Source of the DNA: JAWKWH01 sp041397625
Lineage (GTDB): Bacteria > Pseudomonadota > Alphaproteobacteria > Rhizobiales > Rhizobiaceae
Reading direction: 5' to 3'
Length of the DNA: 64,000 bases
Assembly: GCA_041397625.1 (NCBI GenBank)
Contig: JAWKWH010000006.1
Span: 1-64,000 of the forward strand
The position numbers were made by a program, and so were the translations under genes. Positions 34,121-43,717 of this stretch are shown here, one piece after another (position 1 is the first letter of the stretch; each line of letters starts with the position of its first letter). Under the pieces are notes generated by a model. That model searched no databases. It was given only the letters and a program-made list of their open reading frames with translations, and was not told where the DNA came from.

Positions 34121-34900
34121 TCAATCGTAGAATTCCGGCGCCAGCCTGATCGATTGCACCCGGACCGGATCGTGCAGCAGGACGAGTTCGCCGTTTCGTT
34201 CGCGCGCGATCGCTTTCAGCCGGCGGATCGACGCCAGCGCGGCGACGTCGTCGCAGCTTTCCCCGGGCAGCACTTCCTGCTCGAAATTCTCCCAAAGATC
34301 GCCCGCATCGGCCGTCAGGACCTTGGTGCCGCTGTTGGCCAGCGTCACCACCAGCGACTGGTGCCCCGGCATGTGTCCGCGCGTGAAGATGCCCTCGATG
34401 CCGTCCATCAGCGTCCAGTCGCCGTCGACGATGCGCCAGTCGAGGTCGTCGAAGTCGAAATCGTCGACGAACACCGCCGGCTTGTCGGCATCGGAAAATG
34501 CGAACTCGTGCTCCAGCCGCTGGATCCATATGCGTGCGTGGCGCAGATGTTTGATGTTGCCGGTATGGTCGCAGTGGACATGGCTCAGGATCACGTCGGA
34601 GATATCCGACGGCGAAACGCCGGCCGCCCTAAGCTGGCCGAGAAAATCATGTTCGGGCAGCACGACGGGCGGCGCAAGCCAGCCGCGCTTCATGAAGTAG
34701 TCCTCGCGGCGGACCGGATCGACGATGTTGTCGACATTCACGCCGGTGTCGAAGAGCACGAAGCCTTCGGTCGTCTCGATGAGATAGGCACAGATCGGTT
34801 CGGACATGACAAAGCGCCCGCCCCGGTCGCGCGTCGACACGGTCTTGGGTATGACCTCGTATCCCAGCAGTAATACGGTGAGCTTCCTCGCCTGGGTCAT
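34121..34900 (-). CDS. metallo-beta-lactamase-fold hydrolase, N-acyl-homoserine lactonase-like
   Basis: The 259-residue product has the metal motif SHVHCDHTGN (His107, His109, Asp111, His112), a further His in RGHMPGHQS, an Asp in TADAGD and a terminal His in LLHDPVRVQ. The size and the HxHxDH context fit the AiiA/AttM group, which opens lactone rings. It lacks the family's usual diagnostic partner genes, so any lactone or ester is possible. It is divergent from a BMP-type importer, with a 212-base promoter region between. Confidence 0.8.
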   Translation of the reverse strand: MTQARKLTVLLLGYEVIPKTVSTRDRGGRFVMSEPICAYLIETTEGFVLFDTGVNVDNIVDPVRREDYFMKRGWLAPPVVLPEHDFLGQLRAAGVSPSDISDVILSHVHCDHTGNIKHLRHARIWIQRLEHEFAFSDADKPAVFVDDFDFDDLDWRIVDGDWTLMDGIEGIFTRGHMPGHQSLVVTLANSGTKVLTADAGDLWENFEQEVLPGESCDDVAALASIRRLKAIARERNGELVLLHDPVRVQSIRLAPEFYD

Positions 34901-35022
34901 CGCTCCTCCGTCGGCACTACCTCGCGTCGATGCGCGCAGGCTGGTTCCTCAAACTAGCGGCAAAGATCGCATAAAATCAGCGAAATCAATCTCACTTCGC
35001 GATATTTTCGCAAATCTGGAAA

Positions 35023-35045
35023 GAATTCGCCAGAATATCGAATTC
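35023..35045. promoter_or_regulatory. inverted repeat in divergent promoter region
   Basis: GAATTCG and CGAATTC form perfect 7-base arms separated by nine bases. The site is AT-rich and lies 67 bases upstream of the BMP gene's ATG, beside another short repeat, GCGA-N5-TCGC, at 34999-35011. It is a candidate operator for the importer operon or the lactonase-like gene. No adjacent regulator is an obvious owner. Confidence 0.5.
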
Positions 35046-35112
35046 GTTTGGCGGGAGGATTGACCGACCACTTCCAGGGGCAAGCCCTCGGGGCAACAGG
35101 GAGGATACCACC

Positions 35113-36105
35113 ATGACGCATTTCTCGCGCAGAAGCCTGCTGAAACTGGCCGGCATGGGCACGCTCGCCTTCGGCCTGCCGTTTGCCGGGACCGCCGCGG
35201 CCGCACAGAACATCCGCATTCGCGGCCTTTTCGAGACACCGTTGGAAGAACCCTTTGTGACGCAGCTTCACCTCGCCATGCAGCGCATCGCCGAGGAAGG
35301 TCAGCATGACTACAAGTTCTCCGAATCGGTCAAGGCCGCCGATTTCTCCCGCGTATTGCGGCAATGGTGTTCCGAGGGCGTCGAACTGATCGTCGGCGAT
35401 GCCTACGGCACCGAGCAGATCTGCCGCCGCGTGGCCGGTTCCTTCACCGACACGAAATTCGTCATGGGTTCGGCGCTCGGCCCGACGGAGCCCAATTTCG
35501 CCACCTTCTACGGCCTCAACTTCGAGGCTGCCTACCTCGCCGGCATGGTCGCCGCCGGCGTTTCCAAATCGGGCAAGATCGGCGCCGTGGCCGGCGTGGC
35601 CGTTCCCTCGACCTACGGCCTCCTGAATGCGTTCAAGTTCGGCGCGCAGGAAATCCGTTCCGATATCGAGATGAAAGCCGCCTATATCGGCTCCTTCTTC
35701 GATCCTCCGAAGGCCAAGGAAGCGACGATCGCCATGGCCGACCAGGGCGTCGACGTCGTTTTCGCCGAGCGCATCGGCGTCATCGAGGCGGCGAAGGAAC
35801 GCGGCATGGTCGCCATCGGCAACATGACCGACCAGTCCAAGGGCGCCGAGGACACGGTCGTCACCAGTGTGATCTGGGATCCCTATCCGATCATCAAGAA
35901 GGCGGTCGAGGCCGTGACGTCCGGTTCGTTCGCGCCGGTCAACTATGGCGACGGCGAAACGATTGCCGAGGGTGTCAACTATCTTGCCCCATATGGTAAC
36001 TTCGCCGACAGGGTTCCCGCCGAGGTCAAGGCGGCGGTGGAGGAGAAGATGGCGCAGATCAAGTCGGGCAAGGCCACCGTGCCGTATGATGAAACCGAGC
36101 TCTGA
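35113..36105 (+). CDS. BMP-family ABC importer binding protein (nucleoside type)
   Basis: The 330-residue product opens with a twin-arginine signal, SRRSLLKLAG (Arg6-Arg7), cleaved after AAA around residue 32. The mature protein is a basic membrane protein (BMP/PnrA)-like receptor, with FYGLNFEAAYLAGMVAAGVSKSGKIGAVAG as its hallmark segment. This class usually binds purine nucleosides or related bases. The start follows GGGAGG at good distance. The ATPase and two permeases follow in one operon; the gene's end overlaps the ATPase start. Confidence 0.9.
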   Translation: MTHFSRRSLLKLAGMGTLAFGLPFAGTAAAAQNIRIRGLFETPLEEPFVTQLHLAMQRIAEEGQHDYKFSESVKAADFSRVLRQWCSEGVELIVGDAYGTEQICRRVAGSFTDTKFVMGSALGPTEPNFATFYGLNFEAAYLAGMVAAGVSKSGKIGAVAGVAVPSTYGLLNAFKFGAQEIRSDIEMKAAYIGSFFDPPKAKEATIAMADQGVDVVFAERIGVIEAAKERGMVAIGNMTDQSKGAEDTVVTSVIWDPYPIIKKAVEAVTSGSFAPVNYGDGETIAEGVNYLAPYGNFADRVPAEVKAAVEEKMAQIKSGKATVPYDETEL

Positions 36106-37666
36106 TCCAGCGGGGCGGCGCGCCGGACATGGCGACACGCCGCCCCTGCTCGAGCTGCGTGGCATTACCAAGACATTCGGTGACGTAACCGCCAACCGCG
36201 GCGTCGATTTCACGCTCGGCGCCGGCGAGGTCGTCGGCCTGCTCGGCGAGAACGGCGCCGGCAAGACCACGCTGATGAACATCGCCTTCGGTCTCTACCG
36301 GCCCGATGCCGGAACCATCCGCATCGACGGCAAGGCGGTGAATCTGCGCAGCACGGCGGATTCGATCGAACTCGGGCTCAACATGGTCCACCAGCACGCC
36401 CACTCGGTCCCGACCCATACGGTCCTGGAAAACCTGATGGTCGGCTTGCCCGCGCACAACGGCTTCCTCGATCGCCGGCGGGCGACCGCGCGGCTGGAGC
36501 AAATCAGGCAGGCATACGGCCTTCATCTCGATCCGCATCGTCCGGTCTCGACGCTGGCGGTGGGCGAGAAACAGCGCCTCGACATCATCCGCGCCCTCTA
36601 TCGCAAGGTGAAGGTACTCATCTTCGACGAACCGACATCCGTTCTGACACCCCAGGAAACGCAGGGGCTGTTCGCCGCCATCCGCGCGCTTCAGGCCGAC
36701 GGCGTCGGGATCGTCTACATCAGCCACAAGCTGAACGAGGTGCGCGAGATCACCAGCCGCGTCGTCGTCATGCGCGCCGGCGAGGTCGTCGCCGACAGGC
36801 GCAATGACGGCGCGCTGACCAATGCCGGCCTGGCAACGCTCATGTGCGGCGAGGAGCCCGAGCGTATCGCGCGCAAGAACCACGAGCGCGGCGAAGTCAG
36901 GCTCGAAGTCGCAAACCTCCGGCTACACGCCGCCGGCGGCAGGCACAAGGGCGCCGATCCGATCGACTTTGCCCTCCATGCCGGCGAAATCGTCGGCCTG
37001 GCCGGCGTTTCCGGCAATGGCCAGGTGCGGTTCGCCGAAATACTCGCCGGCGTCGAGCGGGCCGGCAGCGGAGAGATCCGCGTTGACGGAAAGCTCGTCG
37101 CCGCCCCCTCCCCGCGCCGGATGCAGGCGCTGGGTGTCGCCTACATTCCCGAAGACCGCATCGGCGTCGGCCTCGTCGGCGCGCTGTCCACCGGGGAGAA
37201 CCTCGTTATTTCGCGCTTCGGCGACGAACCGTTCTCCCGGCTCGGCTGGCTGCGTCTCAGCGCCATCCGCGATTTCGCCGCCAGGCAGATTGCCGACTAC
37301 GACGTGCGTCCGGCCAACCCCGATATCGCCGTCAGCCTGTTGTCGGGCGGCAACCAGCAGAAGGTGATCGTCGCACGCGAACTCTCCTGGTCGCCGCGCA
37401 TCCTCGTCATCGCCCAGCCGACCCGCGGCCTCGACGTCAACAGCGCCGCTTTCGTCCATCGCGCGCTCCTGAGGTTGCGTGAGCAGAACTGCGCCATCCT
37501 GCTGATCTCCGACGATCTCGACGAGATATTCCAGCTGTCGGACCGCATCGCGGTCATGTACGAGAACACCGTCGTCATCGATACGCCGGCGGAGACCGCG
37601 ACCACCATCGGTATCGGCCTCGCCATGACGGGCGCGGCGCGGCAGGCCGTCGGACAACCGGCATGA
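36089..37666 (+). CDS. sugar/nucleoside-type ABC importer ATPase (two-domain)
   Basis: The 525-residue product has two nucleotide-binding domains. The first has a full Walker A, GENGAGKTT, and Walker B, LIFDEPTSVL. The second has a degenerate Walker A, GVSGNGQVR, but a clear signature, LSGGNQQK. This asymmetry is normal for RbsA/NupO-type proteins. Two adjacent ATGs occur at 36086 and 36089; both overlap the binding-protein stop by under 20 bases. It energises the two permeases encoded next. Confidence 0.92.
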   Translation: MKPSSDPAGRRAGHGDTPPLLELRGITKTFGDVTANRGVDFTLGAGEVVGLLGENGAGKTTLMNIAFGLYRPDAGTIRIDGKAVNLRSTADSIELGLNMVHQHAHSVPTHTVLENLMVGLPAHNGFLDRRRATARLEQIRQAYGLHLDPHRPVSTLAVGEKQRLDIIRALYRKVKVLIFDEPTSVLTPQETQGLFAAIRALQADGVGIVYISHKLNEVREITSRVVVMRAGEVVADRRNDGALTNAGLATLMCGEEPERIARKNHERGEVRLEVANLRLHAAGGRHKGADPIDFALHAGEIVGLAGVSGNGQVRFAEILAGVERAGSGEIRVDGKLVAAPSPRRMQALGVAYIPEDRIGVGLVGALSTGENLVISRFGDEPFSRLGWLRLSAIRDFAARQIADYDVRPANPDIAVSLLSGGNQQKVIVARELSWSPRILVIAQPTRGLDVNSAAFVHRALLRLREQNCAILLISDDLDEIFQLSDRIAVMYENTVVIDTPAETATTIGIGLAMTGAARQAVGQPA

Positions 37667-38736
37667 GGCTCACGCTCGAACCGAGGCAGTCGTCCCGGCT
37701 GCGCGAAATCATGATGCCGTTTACCGCCGTCGCCGCCAGTCTGGTGATCTGCGGCCTGCTCATCGCCATCGCCGGCGCCGACCCCTTTAGCGGTTTCCTG
37801 ATCATGGCGGACGCCGCCTTCGGCGGGAAGTTCCAGATCTCCGAAACGATCGTCCGCGCCTCGCCGATGATCCTGACCGGCCTTGCCGCCCTCGTTGCGC
37901 TACGCGCCCGCTTCTGGAACATCGGCGGCGAAGGCCAGTTGATCGCCGGCGCCATGGCCGCCGCCTGGATGGGCGCCAACCAGTCGCTGCCCGCGCCGCT
38001 GCTGATCCCGGCCATGCTGCTTGCCGCCGCGGCCGGCGGCGCCCTGCTCGCCGCCATACCGGCCATTCTGAAAACCAGGCTGCGGGTCGACGAGGTGGTG
38101 ACCACCCTGATGCTCAACTTCATCGTGCTCTACATCATGATGGCGTTGCTTTCCGGTCCGTGGAAAGACCCGGTCAGCGGCTGGACCGACAGTCCCGACA
38201 TATTGCCGCAAGCCGAGTTCCCCATTCTGTGGGCCGGGACGCGCCTGCATCTCGGCGTGTTTGTCGCGCTCCTCTCCGTCGTCATCGTCGGGCTTGTCAT
38301 GAAGCGCAGCGTGTTCGGATTTTCGATCGCCGTCGTGGGCGAAAACCCGAGGTCGGCGCGCCATGCCGGCCTCGACGTCAATCGGGTGATCATCCTGGTC
38401 GCCCTGATGTCGGGGGCCTTTGCCGGGCTTGCCGGCGCCGGCGAGGTGGGCGGCGTGCAGTTCCAGGTGATCGCCAGCATCTCGTCGGGCTACGGCTACG
38501 CCGGCATCATCGTCGCCATGCTGGCGAGGCTGTCTGCCGTCGGCATCGTTCCCTCGGCGCTGTTCCTGGCGGCCATCGGCACCGGCGCCGACGAGATGTC
38601 GCGCCAGATCGGCGTGCCGTTCTTCATCGCCGATGCCGTGCAGGGCATCTCGCTGATCGCGGTGATCGTCGCCATGACGCTCGCAAATCACCGTATCCGG
38701 CTTCATTTCGGCAGATCGCGCCAGGCGGAACCATGA
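37663..38736 (+). CDS. nucleoside-type ABC importer permease
   Basis: The 357-residue product has about eight to nine transmembrane helices and the family segments RFWNIGGEGQLIAGA and GENPRSARHAGLDV, shared with YufP/NupP-like permeases. ATG 37663 overlaps the ATPase stop by four bases and its own stop overlaps the next permease start likewise. It should form a heterodimer with that permease. Confidence 0.92.
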   Translation: MRLTLEPRQSSRLREIMMPFTAVAASLVICGLLIAIAGADPFSGFLIMADAAFGGKFQISETIVRASPMILTGLAALVALRARFWNIGGEGQLIAGAMAAAWMGANQSLPAPLLIPAMLLAAAAGGALLAAIPAILKTRLRVDEVVTTLMLNFIVLYIMMALLSGPWKDPVSGWTDSPDILPQAEFPILWAGTRLHLGVFVALLSVVIVGLVMKRSVFGFSIAVVGENPRSARHAGLDVNRVIILVALMSGAFAGLAGAGEVGGVQFQVIASISSGYGYAGIIVAMLARLSAVGIVPSALFLAAIGTGADEMSRQIGVPFFIADAVQGISLIAVIVAMTLANHRIRLHFGRSRQAEP

Positions 38737-39674
38737 GCATATTCGATCTTATCTTCGATGTCGGCTTCGCCGCCGCCGCCATTCGCCTGGCCATGCCGCT
38801 TCTGTTCGGCACGCTGAGCGAATTGATCGCCGAACGGTCCGGCATCCTCAATCTGGGCATCGAGGGCATGATGCTGGCCGGCGCTCTGGCCGGCTTTTCC
38901 TGCGCCTACGTAACGGGATCGCTGTGGCTCGGCGTGGCGGCCGCCATGATGGTCGGCGCCTTGCTCGGAGCGATCATGGGCATACTGGTGGTCTTCCTGC
39001 GGCTCGAGCAGACCGTGACCGGCCTCGGCATGACGATCGCCATCACCGGCCTCGTCTACTACGCCTACCGGCTCGGCTTCCAGCAGGGCGGCACGCCGCA
39101 GGCGATCGAGCCCTTCCGCACCATCGCCATTCCCTATCTGTCCGACATACCGGTCGCAGGCCCCATCCTGTTCAACCAGTTCGCCCTGACCTATGTCGGC
39201 TACATCTCCGTGCCGGCGCTCATCGTCATTCTCTATCACACGCCTGCCGGCCTCAATCTCAGGACAGTCGGCGAAAACCCGCTCGCCGCCGTCAGCGCCG
39301 GCATCGACCCGGTCAGGACCCGCATGCTGGCGTTGATCGCCGCCGGCGCGCTCGCCGGGCTTGGCGGCGCTTATCTGAACCTCGCCGCCTTCGGTTCGTT
39401 CACGTTCGGCATCGTCTCGGGTCGCGGCTGGATTTGCCTGGCACTCGTCGTTCTCGGCCGCTGGAAACCGTTCAGTTGCGCCATGGCCGCCCTGCTGTTC
39501 GGCGCCGTCGACGCGTTCCAATTGCGCCTGCAGTCGAGCGAGACGGTCGATCTGCCCTATCAGTTGTTCCTGGCCCTGCCCTATGTCGCCACGGTGATCG
39601 CCATGGTCTTCAACACGCGCCTGGCGGCAAGCCCGGCCGCGCTGATGAAGCCATACGATCCCGAGGAGCGTTGA
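38733..39674 (+). CDS. nucleoside-type ABC importer permease
   Basis: The 313-residue product carries SGILNLGIEGMMLAGALAGF near the N-terminus and TVGENPLAAVSAGIDPVRTR in the middle, the signatures of YufQ/NupQ-like permeases. About eight hydrophobic helices are visible. It completes the four-gene importer. The LuxR gene starts 51 bases later. Confidence 0.92.
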   Translation: MSIFDLIFDVGFAAAAIRLAMPLLFGTLSELIAERSGILNLGIEGMMLAGALAGFSCAYVTGSLWLGVAAAMMVGALLGAIMGILVVFLRLEQTVTGLGMTIAITGLVYYAYRLGFQQGGTPQAIEPFRTIAIPYLSDIPVAGPILFNQFALTYVGYISVPALIVILYHTPAGLNLRTVGENPLAAVSAGIDPVRTRMLALIAAGALAGLGGAYLNLAAFGSFTFGIVSGRGWICLALVVLGRWKPFSCAMAALLFGAVDAFQLRLQSSETVDLPYQLFLALPYVATVIAMVFNTRLAASPAALMKPYDPEER

Positions 39675-39725
39675 GCCGTTCGCCTGCCCCTTTGCCGACG
39701 GCGCCGCGCCGTCATAGATTGGGAC

Positions 39726-41663
39726 ATGGCCAACGCCGAGACCTTGTTCATCTCCGACCTGCTGAGCGCGCTGGGCGGGCGCGAAGCCGATATCCTGTCG
39801 CGTCTGGCGGCGCGGCCCGAGGGGATACCGCTTGCCGAAATCCCGCCGGCCACGCGCAAAAGGCTCGCAAGCCGCTTCCGCACGACGCTGGTGACCGACG
39901 ACGAGGCCGGGTTGCTGCGTCCCCGTTCGCCGGACATCGGCAAGCTCCTGGCCAGGTCTTTCGCCGCCGCGAGGACCGAGCCGGCAAGCGACGACGCCAC
40001 GGCTGACGACATACCCGACAGACGCGACTACCACGCCTTCCTCGACTGGCTCGCCGGGGCCCAGAACCGCGGCGATCACGCCACCGCGCTTGAGATGCTG
40101 CGCCGCGGCGGCGGCTATTTCTTCATGCATTTCTTCGGCATGGACGTCTGCCAGCAGGTACTCGACCGGTTTCCCGAAGCCATGCGCGGCGACAGCGAAC
40201 TTCTGGTTCTGACCGCGACCATGCACGCGCTGAAGTCCGGCAACACCAGCCGCGCCCGGCACCTGATCACCCAGCGCTACGGCAGCAATGCAAACGATCT
40301 GCGGCACGTGCTCGACAGCAGGGATCGCTATTCGCTCGAATTCCGCTACTTCCGCTTCCTGATGGCCATGTACGAGGATGTGACCATCACCGACAAGATC
40401 CGCGCGCTCGCCTTCGACATGCTGGGAGAGGCGCCGCTCGACGACCACCTCAAGCGCGGCAGTTTTTATAACGCCTTTCTGGAAGCCATCGTCAGGCGGC
40501 GCGAATACGACACCGCTGACGAGATCGCGCGGCGCGCCCGATACCACTACGAGCAGGCCGATGCCCACCTGCTTTGCTTCTATGTCGTTCTCTACCAGTC
40601 GATCCTGTCGCTGCTGCGCGGCGAAATGGCCAGCGCCGAGCGTCACGCGCGCCAGGCCGTCGTGACATTGGAAAAGGTGCCGTTCGATACGCCGTCCGAC
40701 ACGCGGCTCATCGGCCTGGTCAAGGCGATCATCCGCTACGAAAACGGCGACATCCGCACGCTCGTGCGCTTTCTCAACGAGGAACTGGACCGTTTCGCCT
40801 ATGGCGAGATCTGGCCGACCGTGGCCGAGCTGGCGATCAACTATGGCGGCCTGGCGATCAGCCGCCACGTCGCTGCGGCCGCCGCGCGGGTGTTTCTCGA
40901 CAAATGGCGCGTCCAGGAATGGCGCTCAAACCGTTTCCGGCTCGTCATATTGCTGCGCGAAGCATCGGTCCTGCAGAATTCCAACCGTTGGCGAGAGGCC
41001 GCCGACCTGCTGACCACTGTCCAGTCGCGCGTCAACCGAACCTGGGTGGAAGGGTCGGGCGACAACCTCGTGCGTCTCGTCGATCCGCAGGAGATCGCCG
41101 TCGCGATGGCCTGGCTGCGCCACCTGATCTGGGAGGTGCCGAACCGGCCTGCGCTACGCGATCAGGTCGCCGCACTGCTGAAGAACGGTCACCTGACCGA
41201 GCGCCAGCGCATCACCCTGCTGGTCTGGTCGGCCCATCTGGCCCGCCAGCATCGCGACATCACCGCGGCGCGCTCCGACCTTCTCAAGGCGCTGGAAGCA
41301 AGCGCCAGGCTCGGCACCATCATGTCGCTGACCGAGGAGAGCCCGTTTCTCGATCGACTCGCCGATGACAAGCGCATCCGCGCCTTCGTCCAGGCGTCCA
41401 ACGATGCCCGCCAGGTCCTCAGGCGGGTACGCAGCATCGACACCGTCGTTTCCGGCGGGCCACAGCGCGCCGGCCTGACCCGTCAGGAAACCAGGGTGCT
41501 GCTGCTCGTTGTCGAGGGCGGCACGAACAAGTTCGTCGCCCGCCAGCTCGGCGTCTCCGAGGTCACGGTCAAGTTCCACCTGTCCAACATCTTCCGCAAG
41601 ATCGGCTGCCGCCGGCGCGCCGAGGCGATCGCCACCGCCAAGGCGCTCGGATGGGTCGAATGA
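39726..41663 (+). CDS. large LuxR-family regulator, MalT-like without ATPase domain
   Basis: The 645-residue product ends in a clear LuxR HTH (about 580-645; LTRQETRVLLLVVEGGTNKFVARQLGVS, then VTVKFHLSNIFRKIG). The long middle part is helical and repetitive, resembling the TPR-like superhelix of MalT. No Walker A NTPase domain is present at the N-terminus, which is unusual for MalT-like proteins (about 900 residues); only about 85 residues resembling a winged-helix segment precede the helical part. It lies between the nucleoside importer and the peptide-type importer, and direct repeats follow it, so it may regulate the latter. Confidence 0.85.
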   Translation: MANAETLFISDLLSALGGREADILSRLAARPEGIPLAEIPPATRKRLASRFRTTLVTDDEAGLLRPRSPDIGKLLARSFAAARTEPASDDATADDIPDRRDYHAFLDWLAGAQNRGDHATALEMLRRGGGYFFMHFFGMDVCQQVLDRFPEAMRGDSELLVLTATMHALKSGNTSRARHLITQRYGSNANDLRHVLDSRDRYSLEFRYFRFLMAMYEDVTITDKIRALAFDMLGEAPLDDHLKRGSFYNAFLEAIVRRREYDTADEIARRARYHYEQADAHLLCFYVVLYQSILSLLRGEMASAERHARQAVVTLEKVPFDTPSDTRLIGLVKAIIRYENGDIRTLVRFLNEELDRFAYGEIWPTVAELAINYGGLAISRHVAAAAARVFLDKWRVQEWRSNRFRLVILLREASVLQNSNRWREAADLLTTVQSRVNRTWVEGSGDNLVRLVDPQEIAVAMAWLRHLIWEVPNRPALRDQVAALLKNGHLTERQRITLLVWSAHLARQHRDITAARSDLLKALEASARLGTIMSLTEESPFLDRLADDKRIRAFVQASNDARQVLRRVRSIDTVVSGGPQRAGLTRQETRVLLLVVEGGTNKFVARQLGVSEVTVKFHLSNIFRKIGCRRRAEAIATAKALGWVE

Positions 41664-41690
41664 GGTCTGCCGGCCGCATTTTTGAGAAAA

Positions 41691-41721
41691 ACCTATACCT
41701 ATTAATACGAAACCCATACCA
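41691..41721 (+). promoter_or_regulatory. paired direct repeats upstream of the peptide-type importer operon
   Basis: AACCTATACC at 41691-41700 and AACCCATACC at 41712-41721 match in nine of ten bases and start exactly 21 bases apart, two helical turns. Such spacing is typical of side-by-side activator sites. They lie about 90 to 120 bases before the first importer ATG. Binding by the adjacent LuxR protein is inference. Confidence 0.55.
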
Positions 41722-41811
41722 ACACATCCTTGATCTGTATGAGCCGATCGCCGCAGACTTTCCGCAATCAAGCGGGGCAGCCAATGCCCCTGGGAGGCGC
41801 AAGCGGAGTTC

Positions 41812-42840
41812 ATGCACACGAGTTCACTCGATGCGATGGTGCGACGCCTGATCGGCTTTGCCGGTGTGATGCTGGTCTTGTCGCTGATGATCTTCGTGCT
41901 CGCCCGCGTTGTGCCCGGCGATCCGGCCCGCATCGCGCTCGGCCCCAGCGCCACCCAGGAACAGGTCGATGCGATGCGCCTGGAAATGGGGCTCGATGAC
42001 CCGATCCTGGTGCAATACGTCAACTATATCAGCGGCGCGGTGCGCGGCGATTTCGGCCGCTCGCTGATCTCCGGCAAGTCGGTCAGTTCCGAGATCCTCG
42101 AACTGCTTCCGGCAACCCTCGAACTGGTGCTCGTGACCGTCCTGCTGATGGTCGTCATTTCGGTGCCGCTCGGCGTCGTCACCGCACGCTACCGCAACAG
42201 CTGGATCGACAATACGGGACGCTTTTTCTCCATCATCGGCGTCACCATGCCAAGCTTCCTGTTCGCCATCCTGTTGCAGCTTGTGGCGGCGAACTTCTTT
42301 CCCAGCTGGCCGATCCTTGGGCGCATCAACTACACGCTGAGCGTGCCGGACGGACCCACCGGCCTGCTCTTGGTGGATTCGATTGCCCATGGCCGCCTCG
42401 ACGTTTTCGGCAGCGCCCTACAGCATCTGCTGTTTCCCGCGCTGGCGCTCGCCATGGCCGGCATCGGCCAGGTTACCCGCATCACCCGCTCGGCGATGAT
42501 CGAGCACCAGCGCCGCGACCACGTGCTGACGCTCAAATCTTTCGGCGTACCCGACCGGGTCATCATCTTCCGCTACCTGCTCAAGCTGTCGTCGATCGCG
42601 CCGCTGACCATCATGGGCCTGGAGTTCGCCTCGCTCATCGGCAACGCCTTCGTCGTCGAACTGGTCTTCTCCTGGGGCGGGTTCGCCTCCTACGGGCTCG
42701 AATCCATCCTGCAGAAGGACCTGAACGCGGTGATGGCCGTGGTGCTGGTGTCGGGCTTCTTCTTCATCGTCGCCAACCTGATCATCGACGTCATCCTGCT
42801 ACTGATCGATCCGCGGCTGAGGCTGAAGGAAGCGAACTGA
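41812..42840 (+). CDS. peptide/nickel-type ABC importer permease (DppB-like)
   Basis: The 342-residue product has six transmembrane helices and the DppB family segments VPGDPARIALGPSATQEQV (about 33-51) and RITRSAMIEHQRRDHVLTLKSFGV in the coupling region. It starts the operon. Its stop shares one base with the next start (TGATG). Although called dipeptide-type, the class also carries opines, nickel chelates and glutathione. Confidence 0.92.
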   Translation: MHTSSLDAMVRRLIGFAGVMLVLSLMIFVLARVVPGDPARIALGPSATQEQVDAMRLEMGLDDPILVQYVNYISGAVRGDFGRSLISGKSVSSEILELLPATLELVLVTVLLMVVISVPLGVVTARYRNSWIDNTGRFFSIIGVTMPSFLFAILLQLVAANFFPSWPILGRINYTLSVPDGPTGLLLVDSIAHGRLDVFGSALQHLLFPALALAMAGIGQVTRITRSAMIEHQRRDHVLTLKSFGVPDRVIIFRYLLKLSSIAPLTIMGLEFASLIGNAFVVELVFSWGGFASYGLESILQKDLNAVMAVVLVSGFFFIVANLIIDVILLLIDPRLRLKEAN

Positions 42841-43715
42841 TGGCCGAGACCGGAAACCTCGAGCCCCGGGCGCTGTCGACGCGCTACATGGCGTGGTACC
42901 GCTTCACCCGCAATCCGGCGGCGGTCATCGGCGGCATCATGGTCGTCACGGTGGTCCTGGCGGCGATCCTGGCGCCCGTCATCGCGCCCTATCCCGACCA
43001 CGCCGGCGCAGTGGTGGATTTCAGGAGCCGCCACGGCCCGCCCGATCTCACCCATTTGCTCGGCACCGACAAGGTCGGCCGCGACATACTGAGCCGCATG
43101 GTGTTCGGCTTCCGTGTCTCGCTGCTGCTCGTCGTCGGCGTGCTCGGCGTCGCCGTTCCGGTCGGCGCCACGCTCGGCCTGCTCGCCGGCTATTTCAGCG
43201 GCCTGACCGAGCGCATCATCACCGGCTTCACCAATGTCATGCTCGCCATTCCGCCGCTGGTGATGGCGCTTGCCATCGGCAACGTGCTGGAACCCAACCT
43301 CGTCAACGCCATGCTGGCGATCACGCTGCTGTGGTGGACCTGGCACACCAGGCTCGTCTACCGCGTGTCGAAATCGATCGCGGCGGAAGACTATATCGAG
43401 GCCGCGCGCATGGCCGGCGCCAGTCACTGGCACATTCTGACGCGCGAGATCCTGCCCAACTGCATCTCCGTAATCTCGGTCAAGACGACGCTGGACGCCG
43501 CCTTCGTCATCCTGTTCGGCGCCACACTTTCCTTCCTCGGCCTCGGCGTCAAACCACCGACGCCGGACCTCGGTTCCATGGTCGCCGACGGCCGCCAGTT
43601 CCTGCCCGAGAAGTGGTGGGAGGTTCTGGCCCCCGGCTTTGCCATCTTCTACGCCACGCTCGGCTTCAACCTTCTCGGTGACGGCCTGCGCGACATGTTC
43701 GACGTGGAGGCCTGA
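42840..43715 (+). CDS. peptide/nickel-type ABC importer permease (DppC-like)
   Basis: The 291-residue product shows the DppC signatures HLLGTDKVGRDILSRMVFGFRVS (about 67-90) and EAARMAGASHWHILTREILPN (about 187-207), with six helices. It partners the DppB-like permease. Translation is likely coupled through the one-base overlap. Confidence 0.93.
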   Translation: MAETGNLEPRALSTRYMAWYRFTRNPAAVIGGIMVVTVVLAAILAPVIAPYPDHAGAVVDFRSRHGPPDLTHLLGTDKVGRDILSRMVFGFRVSLLLVVGVLGVAVPVGATLGLLAGYFSGLTERIITGFTNVMLAIPPLVMALAIGNVLEPNLVNAMLAITLLWWTWHTRLVYRVSKSIAAEDYIEAARMAGASHWHILTREILPNCISVISVKTTLDAAFVILFGATLSFLGLGVKPPTPDLGSMVADGRQFLPEKWWEVLAPGFAIFYATLGFNLLGDGLRDMFDVEA

Positions 43716-43717
43716 CG

